64,000 nt of DNA. It comes from Buchnera aphidicola (Anoecia corni). Lineage in GTDB: Bacteria; Pseudomonadota; Gammaproteobacteria; Enterobacterales; Enterobacteriaceae. The notes beneath the pieces are model-generated. The model saw only the letters and a list, made by a program, of their open reading frames with translations, had not been told where the DNA came from and did not search any database. The first letter of the stretch is position 1; the number at the start of each line of letters is the position of its first letter. The translations under genes and the position numbers were made by a program. The stretch is taken from the NCBI RefSeq assembly GCF_964056675.1, contig NZ_OZ060371.1, forward strand, positions 62,001 through 126,000, in the 5' to 3' direction. This document shows, one piece after another, positions 9,916-18,393 of this stretch.

Positions 9916-10632
9916 TTGAAACAATCTAAATCAAAAAAATGGAAAATATGGAAACCTAAAAAAATAAAACAAAATAACGATTTTTATATAAATAAAAAAA
10001 ATCAGAATCTATCTTCATTAAATATACTCGAAACTTCTAAAGTAAATTCAACAAACGTTCAAGATTTAAAAAATAAAAAAATACAACTCAATGAAAATAA
10101 TAAAATATACAAATCAGGTTTTGAAAATGGAAAAAAAAAAGGATTTAAAATAGCTTATGAAACTGAAAAAAAAATATTTGAAAAAAAACAAAAAATTAAT
10201 GAAGAAAAAATAAATTCACTACTTAATAATCTAAAACTATCCTTTGAAAAACTAGATAACCAAGTTTCTTCTAAATTATTAAATATAATAATAAATATTT
10301 CGGTTAAAATACTAGGAAAGAAACCTGTATTAGATACATCATGTTTATTTAAAAAAATTCAAAATCTTGTAAATCAAGAGTTACAAGAATATAAAAATCT
10401 TCAATTTCACGTGCACGAAAACGATTTTAAATTTATAAAAAAAAAATTTGAAAACGCTATAAATAAAAATGGATGGAAAATTTTAAAAAACAAATATCTT
10501 TCTCCTGGAGAATGCCAAATTACTTCTAATACTGGAGATTTCTATATTTCTGCTAATAAATCGTGGAAAACTTTATATGAAAAAATAATAAATGAGGAAA
10601 AAAATGAATCTACTTTTAAGAAGATGGACTAA
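9916..10632 (+). CDS. fliH: Flagellar export ATPase regulator FliH
   Basis: Stator-like partner and negative regulator of the export ATPase FliI. It has 238 residues (E. coli about 228). A TTG start is used: GGAG lies ten bases upstream, and the N-terminus KKWKIWKPKK matches the WKTW motif of FliH, which docks on the C ring and export gate. The glycine-spaced helix typical of FliH (SGFENGKKKGFKIAYE) follows, then a conserved C-terminal domain (VKILGKKPVLD, GWKILKN, SPGECQI). Its 3' end overlaps fliI by 29 bases, which implies coupled translation. It contains an in-frame A10 tract at 10131-10140. Confidence 0.92.
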   Translation: MKQSKSKKWKIWKPKKIKQNNDFYINKKNQNLSSLNILETSKVNSTNVQDLKNKKIQLNENNKIYKSGFENGKKKGFKIAYETEKKIFEKKQKINEEKINSLLNNLKLSFEKLDNQVSSKLLNIIINISVKILGKKPVLDTSCLFKKIQNLVNQELQEYKNLQFHVHENDFKFIKKKFENAINKNGWKILKNKYLSPGECQITSNTGDFYISANKSWKTLYEKIINEEKNESTFKKMD

Positions 10633-11959
10633 TAAAATTTTTAATCTTAATTCTTCAATTAATTCATTACCTGATTTTTTTGTATATGGTAAACTCGTTG
10701 GATCAATAGGATTAATCTTGGAAGCTACTGGTTTATCTTTACCTGTAGGATCCGTTTGTTCTATTTCACATACAATACATTCTAAAACTATTTTAGCAGA
10801 AGGAGAAATAATCGGATTTAAAAAAAATATTACTTTTATTATGTTGTATAAAGAAACAGAAGGTTTAATTCCAGGAGCTAAAATATTTTTAAAAAATGTA
10901 TTTAATGAAACTCAAAAAAAACTACCTATTAGCTTTGAACTGTTAGGACGAGTATTAGATGGATCCGGTAATCCATTAGATAATAAACCAAAATTAAATA
11001 CAGAACATTCTATATCACTAATGACAAAATCTATTAATCCATTAGAAAGATATCCTATTAAAAAAATTTTAGATGTAGGAGTGCGATCTATTAACGCATT
11101 ACTTACCATTGGAAGAGGTCAAAGAATTGGATTATTTTCTAGCTCCGGATTAGGAAAAAGTATGCTTATTGGTATGATAGCTAAATATGCAAGAGCTGAT
11201 ATAGTCATTGTTAGTTTAATCGGAGAAAGAGGAAGAGAAATCAAAGAATTTATAAATAAAATATTAGGAAAAAACTATTTATCCCGCTCAGTAGTCATAG
11301 CATCTCCCGCAGATACATCTCCTTTATTACGCATTCAAGGTGCTATATATGCAACAAGAATTGCAGAATATTTTAGAGATAAGAACAAACATGTTTTACT
11401 TATTATGGATTCTTTAACTCGATACGCTATGGCTTATAGAGAAGTTGCTCTATCTATAGGTGAACTACCTACAACAAAAGGATACCCTTCTTCTACTTAT
11501 TCAAAAATTTCAACTTTAATAGAAAAAGCTGGAAATAATAAAACGAAAAATGGTTCTATTACAGCTTTTTATACATTATTAACAGAAATAGAAGAATCGT
11601 CCGATCCAATAGCAGACTTAGTAAAATCTATACTAGATGGACACATCATACTTTCTAATAAATATGCAGAAACAGGATGTTATCCAGCTATTGATATCGA
11701 ACGATCTGTTAGCCGAGTTATGCCAGATTTAGTTAATGAAGAAAGTTACCGATTATCTTGTTATTTTAAACAAATAGTATCTTCTTACTATAAAAATAAA
11801 GACTTGATTAACATAGGTGCTTATATAAAAGGAAATGACAGTATTTTAGATAAATCCATAAAATTATGGCCAAAAATAGAAGGATTTTTACGACAAAATC
11901 TTTACGTTAATGAAAGCTACAATGATTCATTGAAGTTATTACAAGATATATTAAAATAA
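10604..11959 (+). CDS. fliI: Flagellar type III export ATPase FliI
   Basis: Hydrolyses ATP to help load rod, hook and other substrates into the export gate. From the second ATG (AGGA directly before it; MNLLLRRW matches the E. coli start) it has 451 residues (E. coli 457). An ATG 12 bases earlier is possible. The Walker A loop SSSGLGKS, the LIGERGRE motif, the Walker B strand VLLIMDSLTRYAMA and the SRVMPDLV region are intact. In contrast to the decayed rotor proteins nearby, no catalytic residue is missing, suggesting export is the function under selection. Confidence 0.97.
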   Translation: MNLLLRRWTNKIFNLNSSINSLPDFFVYGKLVGSIGLILEATGLSLPVGSVCSISHTIHSKTILAEGEIIGFKKNITFIMLYKETEGLIPGAKIFLKNVFNETQKKLPISFELLGRVLDGSGNPLDNKPKLNTEHSISLMTKSINPLERYPIKKILDVGVRSINALLTIGRGQRIGLFSSSGLGKSMLIGMIAKYARADIVIVSLIGERGREIKEFINKILGKNYLSRSVVIASPADTSPLLRIQGAIYATRIAEYFRDKNKHVLLIMDSLTRYAMAYREVALSIGELPTTKGYPSSTYSKISTLIEKAGNNKTKNGSITAFYTLLTEIEESSDPIADLVKSILDGHIILSNKYAETGCYPAIDIERSVSRVMPDLVNEESYRLSCYFKQIVSSYYKNKDLINIGAYIKGNDSILDKSIKLWPKIEGFLRQNLYVNESYNDSLKLLQDILK

Positions 11960-12003
11960 AATGTTTATACACTACAAACATACTTTAAAATATTAAAAAA
12001 ATT

Positions 12004-12456
12004 ATGTTAAATTCTTATCATTATATAAAATTAATAAAAAAAAAACTAAAAAACAATTTATTACAACAAACCTATATTTTAAAAAGACTAAAAAAAGATA
12101 AAGAACTTTTTTTAAAACGACTTTTTGCTTTAAAAAACTATAACTCTACTTATAATAAAAAGTTTTTATTGATTGGAAAAAATGGAATTAGTGGAAAAAA
12201 ATGGGAAAATTTTAATACATTTTTATTAATTTTAGAAAAAAGTATTAAATCAGAAAAAAATAAACTTTTTTTACAAAACCAAAAAATAAACGATATTTTG
12301 TTTACATATACTCAATTAAAACAAAAAATTAAAGCATGGGATATTTTAGAAAAAAATAGAAAAAATTATTATATATCTAAAAAAAATCAATTTTTATCAG
12401 CTAATAATGATTTTTTTTTACAACTTATACAAATAAAAAAGAAATTAAATCTATGA
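12004..12456 (+). CDS. fliJ: Flagellar export chaperone FliJ
   Basis: Coiled-coil protein that works with FliI and the gate protein FlhA, escorting export chaperones. It has 150 residues (E. coli 147) and is almost all helical and lysine-rich. Family signals are weak but present: GKKWENFNTFLLILEKSI in the middle and KAWDILEKNRK near residue 115. Position between fliI and fliK is diagnostic. The stop overlaps the fliK ATG by four bases. Function is inferred from position, length and helical pattern more than from sequence identity. Confidence 0.85.
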   Translation: MLNSYHYIKLIKKKLKNNLLQQTYILKRLKKDKELFLKRLFALKNYNSTYNKKFLLIGKNGISGKKWENFNTFLLILEKSIKSEKNKLFLQNQKINDILFTYTQLKQKIKAWDILEKNRKNYYISKKNQFLSANNDFFLQLIQIKKKLNL

Positions 12457-13684
12457 CAATAAATACTATTAATAACATAAATTATTTATTAACAAAAAAT
12501 AAGATAAAATTGTTAAAAAAACAAAAAAATCAAAAAATAAAAAATGTATTACAATTTAAAAAAATATTTAATAAAAAAAAAGAAAAAAAAAACACAAAAG
12601 TTTTCAACAAACTATATTTCATAATATACATTACAATGTGAACATTTTACCAACAGTATGTCAGAAAACATTTTTAAATACAAAACAACACATACATTCT
12701 ACTGTAAAAAATAAGAAAAATATATTATATAAAAACAATTTTTTATTAAAAAAAATAATAAATACCACTATTAAAAAAAAAAATATAAGTTGTAAAATTA
12801 AAAAATATATTAATATATTAAATAATAAATCATATACTAATAATTATTTTCATTTTATAAAAAATTTTATAAAAAATAAGTTTAAAATATCTATTAATTC
12901 AAAAAAAATAAATGATATATACCTTCAAGTAAAAAAAAATTTACTCAGTAAACAAAAAAATTTTTTTTCTTTTATAAAAAATTACAAACAATGTCAACAT
13001 ACTTATTCACAATATGAAACAAACCAGAATGTTTCTTATGACAAATTTAAACAAATAATGTTTAAAACAACATCATACATTTTAGACCATACATTTTTAA
13101 AATATTTATATAAAAAACCTATTAAATCTAAAATAAAGTTTTTTTTTAAAAATATAATTTCTTGTTTATACAGTTTTCATTATAAAAAACATCCTACTTA
13201 TATCAATTATTTATCCAAAATAGACAAAGAAAAAAATATATATATAAAAAATAAGTTTAAAATCAATAATTTATGGAAACAATTTTTAAAAAGAAAGTTT
13301 TTAGTTTCACAGTTACAAAAAGAAAATGAAAGTAACTTTTTTTTTCACGATAAAAATATAGGATCAATACACATAAAAATAAAATTAAAAAATAAAGACG
13401 CTATACTAAATTACGCTCCTTGCAATCTAGAAAACGAAAAAATATTTTTTTTAGAACTTCAAAAATTAAAAGACATATTTAATAATTATGGTTTATTATT
13501 ACGCTTTTCAAATATAAAAAATATAAAATATATTCAAAAAAAGTTAATTGAAAATTTTATCACTTATAAGAAAAAAAAAGTAAACGTAACTACATACATT
13601 AATATGAAGAAAAATATTCCCATAGATGTACTAACTTATGACAAAAAGAAAAATTCTACTATTAGAGTACATTTTTATGCATAA
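12453..13684 (+). CDS. fliK: Flagellar hook-length control protein FliK, split by a poly(A) frameshift
   Basis: FliK measures hook length and switches export specificity. The ATG overlapping the end of fliJ starts a frame that stops at 12641 after 62 codons; a second frame of more than 340 codons continues to 13684. The break lies in adjacent A9 (12573-12581) and A10 (12583-12592) tracts. One extra A joins them into about 410 residues (E. coli 375). The C-terminal FliK core is recognisable near the end (GSIHIKIKLKNKDAIL...LKDIFNNYGLLLRFSNI). The N-terminal two thirds are low-complexity lysine/asparagine/isoleucine. It may be rescued by slippage or be a decaying gene. Confidence 0.8.
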
Positions 13685-13784
13685 AATATCATATATTAAT
13701 ATTATAAAATATATATATAATTAATTTATCTTAAATATATACATATTTAACTAATTTTTTTTAATTACTTTATTTGAGAAAAAA

Positions 13785-14732
13785 ATGAAAAAAAATAAAA
13801 AAAAAACTATAGAAATATTATTTTATCCTAAAAATAAAGAATTTATTTACTATAATAAGTTTATTGATTGTTATATGATAAAAAATACTATTATTTTATT
13901 GGATAAAATTCATTTATTATTTTTAAACAAGATACAGCAAAGTTTAAAAAAAATTTTTGATTCTGAAATAAATGTACAATTAAATAAAGTAGAAGTTCAT
14001 ACCGATGATAGATTAATCACTAGTCTAAACCCAAAACGCTCTATAAACAAAATAAAGCTGGAAAATGATCTAGGAATAGTTTTCCTATCATTTCCTTTAA
14101 AAATTACTACTTTAATGATAAACTCTTTACTTAAAAATGATTATGCATATTCTGAAAATTGCAATACGCCCAGAAAATTAACAAAAGCTCATGTTTTTAT
14201 GCAAAAAAAATTTCTGCTTATTGTAAAAGAAGCTTATGAATATTCATGGAAAAATTTTTACCATTCTATAGAACAGCAATTTTTTTCAAAAAATGCACAC
14301 AAAACTCTATATTATCCACCGCATAATGAAAAGCAAAAACTACAAATAAACATTATATTTAATTTAACTTTAAACTATACACAAATAAAACTTAGTATTA
14401 TTATTCCATACTATACATTTAAAAACATAAACAATTACTTATCTTTCAAAAAACAAAAACAATTAATTAATTCTAATATTTCAAACATAAATATACTTTC
14501 TATGCTCAAAAATGTAAATTTAAATCTAAGTATTAGATCTATCGAAAATTTGATCCCTTTAAACACTGTTAAAAACATAAGTATAGGAGATATAATTCCT
14601 ATAAATAATCCTGAGAAAGTAATTGTTCAAACAGAAAAAGTTCCTATATTTAGTGGGAATTATGGAATAAAAAATGAAAAAATAGTAATACAAGTTACTC
14701 ATATTATTAAAAAACAAAAATATAAAAATTAA
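13785..14732 (+). CDS. fliM: Flagellar C-ring protein FliM lacking the CheY-binding peptide
   Basis: In motile bacteria FliM forms the middle of the C ring and binds phospho-CheY. Here it has 315 residues (E. coli 334). The E. coli N-terminal peptide LSQAEIDALL, which binds CheY, has no counterpart: the protein starts MKKNKKKTIEIL. The GGxG motif that contacts FliG is also absent; there is no GG pair in the protein. The C-terminal SpoA-type domain is well kept (IGDIIPINNPEKVIVQTEKVPIFSGNYG). GAGAA precedes the ATG. Followed after 16 bases by fliN. Likely an export-platform ring component only. Confidence 0.92.
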   Translation: MKKNKKKTIEILFYPKNKEFIYYNKFIDCYMIKNTIILLDKIHLLFLNKIQQSLKKIFDSEINVQLNKVEVHTDDRLITSLNPKRSINKIKLENDLGIVFLSFPLKITTLMINSLLKNDYAYSENCNTPRKLTKAHVFMQKKFLLIVKEAYEYSWKNFYHSIEQQFFSKNAHKTLYYPPHNEKQKLQINIIFNLTLNYTQIKLSIIIPYYTFKNINNYLSFKKQKQLINSNISNINILSMLKNVNLNLSIRSIENLIPLNTVKNISIGDIIPINNPEKVIVQTEKVPIFSGNYGIKNEKIVIQVTHIIKKQKYKN

Positions 14733-14748
14733 AATAGGTTATATATAT

Positions 14749-15153
14749 ATGAATTTTAAATCAAAAACTATGCAAGAAAAACCTAATAATGACAACATAA
14801 ATCCACTAAAAACAAACACACAAAATCCAGAAGAAAAAAAATCAAAAAAAATTATAAATGATGCTATTTCTAAAAAAATAGAAAAAAATACACACATACT
14901 CGATAATATTTTAGTTAACATAACTGTAGAATTAGGAACAAAAAAAATAAAAATAAAAGATATTTTAAATATTAAAAAAAACTCTATAATTGCTTTAGAT
15001 AAATCTGTTGACGACGTATTAAACATCTTCATTAACGATTGCTTAATAGGACAAGGAGAAATTGTAGTAGTAAATAATACCTATGGCATAAAAATTTCCA
15101 CTATTTTCGATTCTTTAAAAACAAAAAAAGATTTTGAAAAAGAAAAAAGTTAG
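14749..15153 (+). CDS. fliN: Flagellar C-ring protein FliN
   Basis: Bottom of the C ring, docking site for FliH-FliI complexes. It has 134 residues (E. coli 137). The N-terminal 45 residues are lysine/asparagine-rich and poorly conserved; the C-terminal SpoA domain is clear (ILVNITVELGTKKIKIKDIL, LNIFINDCLIGQGEIVVV, YGIKI). Next in E. coli would be fliO, but the 227 bases before fliP hold no such gene. Confidence 0.95.
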   Translation: MNFKSKTMQEKPNNDNINPLKTNTQNPEEKKSKKIINDAISKKIEKNTHILDNILVNITVELGTKKIKIKDILNIKKNSIIALDKSVDDVLNIFINDCLIGQGEIVVVNNTYGIKISTIFDSLKTKKDFEKEKS

Positions 15154-15380
15154 AATAATATTCATCAATATTATAATATAAAAATATTAAAAACTAAATT
15201 TATAAAGACAATATTTTATCAAATATAGCTATCTATATACAAATCATATATATATATAATATATAGTTATTCAATGCAAAAATTCTATATAAAAAAAAAT
15301 TAAAAACTACTAAACTTTTGATACTAAATATTAAAAATGTAATCTTATAATTTTATAAATATAAAATTTAGGAAAAAAAA

Positions 15381-16118
15381 ATGATTTTAAAAATTATTCT
15401 TTTTCTTCTTTTACTCTTTCTCCCTACTCTTACTTATTCACATAACTCCATTGTAAATGCAAAAATACTGCATAACGGAGATCAAATTCTATCAGTTCCT
15501 ATAGAAACATTAATTTTAATAACTACACTGACTTTTCTACCTTCTATATTATTAACCATGACTAGTTTTACTAGAATTATTATTGTATTTAGCTTATTAA
15601 GAAGTGCTTTAGGAACTCCTTATTCTCCTCCTAATCAAATACTATTAGGATTAGGATTAATTTTAACTTTTTTTATTATGCAACCTACATTTACATCAAT
15701 TTATTTAAACGCTTATAAACCATTTAGCGAAAACAAAATAAATATCATCACTGCTTTTGCGAGAAGTGAAAAACCATTAAAAAATTTTATGTTAAATCAA
15801 ACAAATTCTCTAGACTTAGCTTTATTCTCTAATTTATCTAAAAATAAATTTCATTTTATTAATAAAAAACAAAACATTCCTATGTATATTGTTATGCCAG
15901 CTTTTATTATAAGTGAACTACAAACTGCATTTAAAATAGGATTTTTAATTTTTATTCCTTTCTTAATCGTAGACTTAGTTGTTTCCAGCGTTTTGATGTC
16001 TTTAGGTATGATGATGGTTCCTCCTTCTACTATATCTTTACCATTTAAATTAATGTTATTCGTATTAGCAAATGGATGGCAGCTTTTAATTGGCTCTTTA
16101 GCACACAGTTTTTATTAA
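15381..16118 (+). CDS. fliP: Flagellar export-gate protein FliP
   Basis: Core pore subunit of the flagellar type III export gate in the inner membrane. It has 245 residues, as in E. coli. It has a cleavable-looking hydrophobic N-terminus (about residues 1-20), then membrane helices with conserved segments [40 protein letters not shown] and [12 protein letters not shown] precedes the ATG. It leads a fliP-fliQ-fliR unit. FliO, its usual assembly factor, is not encoded here. Confidence 0.97.
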   Translation: MILKIILFLLLLFLPTLTYSHNSIVNAKILHNGDQILSVPIETLILITTLTFLPSILLTMTSFTRIIIVFSLLRSALGTPYSPPNQILLGLGLILTFFIMQPTFTSIYLNAYKPFSENKINIITAFARSEKPLKNFMLNQTNSLDLALFSNLSKNKFHFINKKQNIPMYIVMPAFIISELQTAFKIGFLIFIPFLIVDLVVSSVLMSLGMMMVPPSTISLPFKLMLFVLANGWQLLIGSLAHSFY

Positions 16119-16160
16119 AACTATTTAATGATTATATAAAAATATATTTATGGATAATTT

Positions 16161-16430
16161 ATGACACCAGAAAAAGTTATGATAATTTTTCAAGAAGCAA
16201 TTAAAATTACATGTATGTTATCTGCTCCATTACTGCTATCCGTGTTATGTATTGGACTTATTATTAGCTTCTTTCAAGCTGCTACTCAAATAAATGAACA
16301 AACCCTATCTTTTATACCTAAATTGATTTGTATATTAATTATTTTTATTTTTTTTGGACCATGGATGCTTAGAATCATGCTGAACTATATAGAATTTATT
16401 TTTACTAACATTACTGAAACAAATTTATAA
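16161..16430 (+). CDS. fliQ: Flagellar export-gate protein FliQ
   Basis: Small two-helix membrane protein of the export gate; 89 residues as in E. coli. It begins MTPEKVMIIFQEAIK and carries the conserved QAATQINEQTLSFIPK loop between two hydrophobic helices. It lies between fliP and fliR; the stop is two bases before the fliR start, so translation is probably coupled. Confidence 0.96.
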   Translation: MTPEKVMIIFQEAIKITCMLSAPLLLSVLCIGLIISFFQAATQINEQTLSFIPKLICILIIFIFFGPWMLRIMLNYIEFIFTNITETNL

Positions 16431-16432
16431 AC

Positions 16433-17224
16433 ATGATTAATATTAACTTAACTATAATCTATTCTCTAATATATAAATATATTTTTCCTATAACTCGAAT
16501 TACAACTTTTTTCGTTTCTAGTCCTATTTTTGGAAATAATGTTATAACACAAACACAAAAATTGTATTTTTCTTTATTATTTAGCGTCATCCTAACACCA
16601 TTTATTCCGAAAATACATATTTTATTAAATACATGTTTGTTTGTTAAAATACTAATTCAAGAAATTTTTATAGGATTAATATTAGGATTTATCGTACAGA
16701 TATTTTTTTCTATTCCAATGATAGCAGGAGAGTTTGTTAGTTCACAAATAGGATTGTCTTTTGCTACTATTTTTGATGTAACTAATAAATTTAATCTATC
16801 AATCATATCTAATTTTTTTAGAATTATATATTTTCTATTATTTTTTTCGTTACATGGACATTTACTTATTATATCAATAATAATTAAAAGTTTTTTTATA
16901 TATCCTATAAACTGCCAACACTACGATTTAAATTTTATAAAAAATATAATTCGTTTTTTTATGTACTCTTTTATACATGGCATTATGTTAGTTTTACCTA
17001 TAATAGTATTACTATTATTAGTCAACATAATTTTAGCATTTTTAAATAGAATATCACCTCAAATATCAATCTTTTCCATATCTTTCCCACTCACTGTACT
17101 TATAGGAGTTTTTTCTTTATACTTCTTTATACCTACATTTTATATAATGTTTAATCAAAATTATTGGACATTTTTTAATATTATCAATTATTTATTTAAT
17201 ACTAAATATACAACTTTATTATAG
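16433..17224 (+). CDS. fliR: Flagellar export-gate protein FliR
   Basis: Membrane subunit completing the FliPQR pore; 263 residues (E. coli 261). Several membrane helices and the family segments RITTFFVSSPIFG, EIFIGLILGF and AGEFVSSQIGLSFAT are visible. Last gene of the flagellar block; it faces the convergent rpmG across a 441-base structured gap. Confidence 0.95.
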   Translation: MININLTIIYSLIYKYIFPITRITTFFVSSPIFGNNVITQTQKLYFSLLFSVILTPFIPKIHILLNTCLFVKILIQEIFIGLILGFIVQIFFSIPMIAGEFVSSQIGLSFATIFDVTNKFNLSIISNFFRIIYFLLFFSLHGHLLIISIIIKSFFIYPINCQHYDLNFIKNIIRFFMYSFIHGIMLVLPIIVLLLLVNIILAFLNRISPQISIFSISFPLTVLIGVFSLYFFIPTFYIMFNQNYWTFFNIINYLFNTKYTTLL

Positions 17225-17451
17225 CAATTAATTGAATTATTAAACGCAACTTCATATATATAAAAATTAACTAAATTTTAGTTGTATAACTACTACTTAC
17301 GTAATATTTTATTCATTAATAATTACAAAAAAAACATCTAATTATTATTAAAAATATTTTTTTTATATATTGTTAATGATTAACTAAATAATCTAACTGT
17401 CATTAAAATAAAAGTTTTATAAAGAACGAATTTTTTTATCCTTGACCATTC

Positions 17452-17605
17452 AACTATTTATACACCTATATCAAAATATATAAACTATTTTGGTTAAGAT
17501 TGTTTTCTAAAACAAAACCTGTTCTATTTAATAGAACTAATTTAATTAATAAACTAATTTCTAAAATATGATAGAGTTGTTTTTATCGAAAACAACTCTA
17601 TTATT
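17452..17605 (+). ncRNA. Candidate structured small RNA between fliR and rpmG
   Basis: The gap between convergent fliR and rpmG holds three successive stem-loops: GGTT...TTGTTTT/AAAACAAAACC (17492-17519), GTTCTAT/ATAGAAC (17521-17537) and a 13-bp stem ATAGAGTTGTTTT/AAAACAACTCTAT (17571-17601). A -35-like TTGACC lies at 17452-17457 with TATATA at 17477-17482, an over-long spacing of 19. That suggests a short transcript ending at the third hairpin. It could instead be only a bidirectional terminator. The call rests on structure alone. Confidence 0.3.
17571..17605. terminator. 13-bp hairpin between convergent fliR and rpmG, probable bidirectional terminator
   Basis: A perfect 13-bp stem with loop TATCG, far longer than chance hairpins nearby, sits between two converging transcription units. 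On the plus strand it is followed by TATTG rather than a long U run, so termination strength is uncertain. Confidence 0.55.
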
Positions 17606-17665
17606 GCATTAAATATTTATTTATGATATCAAATAAATAAATTTATAATCGTAAATAGTAATATC

Positions 17666-17833
17666 TTACTTTATTTTTTCTTCTTTATAGGTAACATGTT
17701 TCCGTATAACAGGATCATATTTTTTAAATTCTAATTTTTCTGAATTGTTCCTTTTATTTTTAGTTGTCGTATAAAAATGACCTGTTCCAGCTGAAGATAC
17801 TAATTTTATTATTTCTCTAATACGTTTTGCCAT
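17666..17833 (-). CDS. rpmG: 50S ribosomal protein L33
   Basis: A 55-residue protein, the same length as in E. coli: [20 protein letters not shown] followed by TTTKNKR and [10 protein letters not shown]. Part of the large ribosomal subunit near the E site. It follows rpmB on the minus strand after a 30-base gap, forming the usual rpmBG operon. Confidence 0.97.
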   Translation of the reverse strand: MAKRIREIIKLVSSAGTGHFYTTTKNKRNNSEKLEFKKYDPVIRKHVTYKEEKIK

Positions 17834-17863
17834 TTAATAACCCATATATAAATGTAAATGAAC

Positions 17864-18091
17864 TTATTTTTTTTTGCCAATTATATGCATAAAATGCATT
17901 ACACCTTTTTTTTCTATTTCCCTAATTCCTTTAGTACTAATTTTTAACTTTATGAATCTTTTTTCAGATGGAATCCAAAACTTATGCACTTTTAAATTTA
18001 AAAAAAATTTTCTTTTAGTAGCATTCATGGCATGCGATCTATTATGTCCGGTCATTGATTTTCTTTTAGTAATTTGACAAAATTTAGACAT
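17864..18091 (-). CDS. rpmB: 50S ribosomal protein L28
   Basis: Large-subunit ribosomal protein of 75 residues (E. coli 78). The signature MSKFCQITKRKSMTGHNRSH is followed by NATKRKFFLNL and EKRFIKLKIS. First gene of the rpmB-rpmG pair, with GGAG about eight bases before the ATG. The C-terminus is slightly shorter than in E. coli. Confidence 0.97.
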   Translation of the reverse strand: MSKFCQITKRKSMTGHNRSHAMNATKRKFFLNLKVHKFWIPSEKRFIKLKISTKGIREIEKKGVMHFMHIIGKKK

Positions 18092-18393
18092 TTTTATTAC
18101 TCCTAAACAAAATTATTATTAATAATAATTTAATTATTATAAAAAATTAATATTTATATTATTTAACTATAATAGTTTCCGTATAAATATGAATAGACCA
18201 ATATTCATATTTTAATTTATTTAATATTAATTAATTTTAAATTAATTTACTTTAATAAAACTTTTACATCCGATGTTTAAAATAACTTAACTAATTAAAT
18301 TTTTTTTATTTAATCAATTCTTTTAAAAAAACCGATATAATAAAAATATTATTTCAATTCAAATTTAAAACAATAAAACACTATATACTACTT
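18092..18393. other. Non-coding gap between divergent rpmB and tamB
   Basis: About 300 bases of A+T-rich sequence between two divergent genes. Promoters for both must lie here, but in this base composition I cannot pick out a -10/-35 pair with any confidence. No gene seen. Confidence 0.5.
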
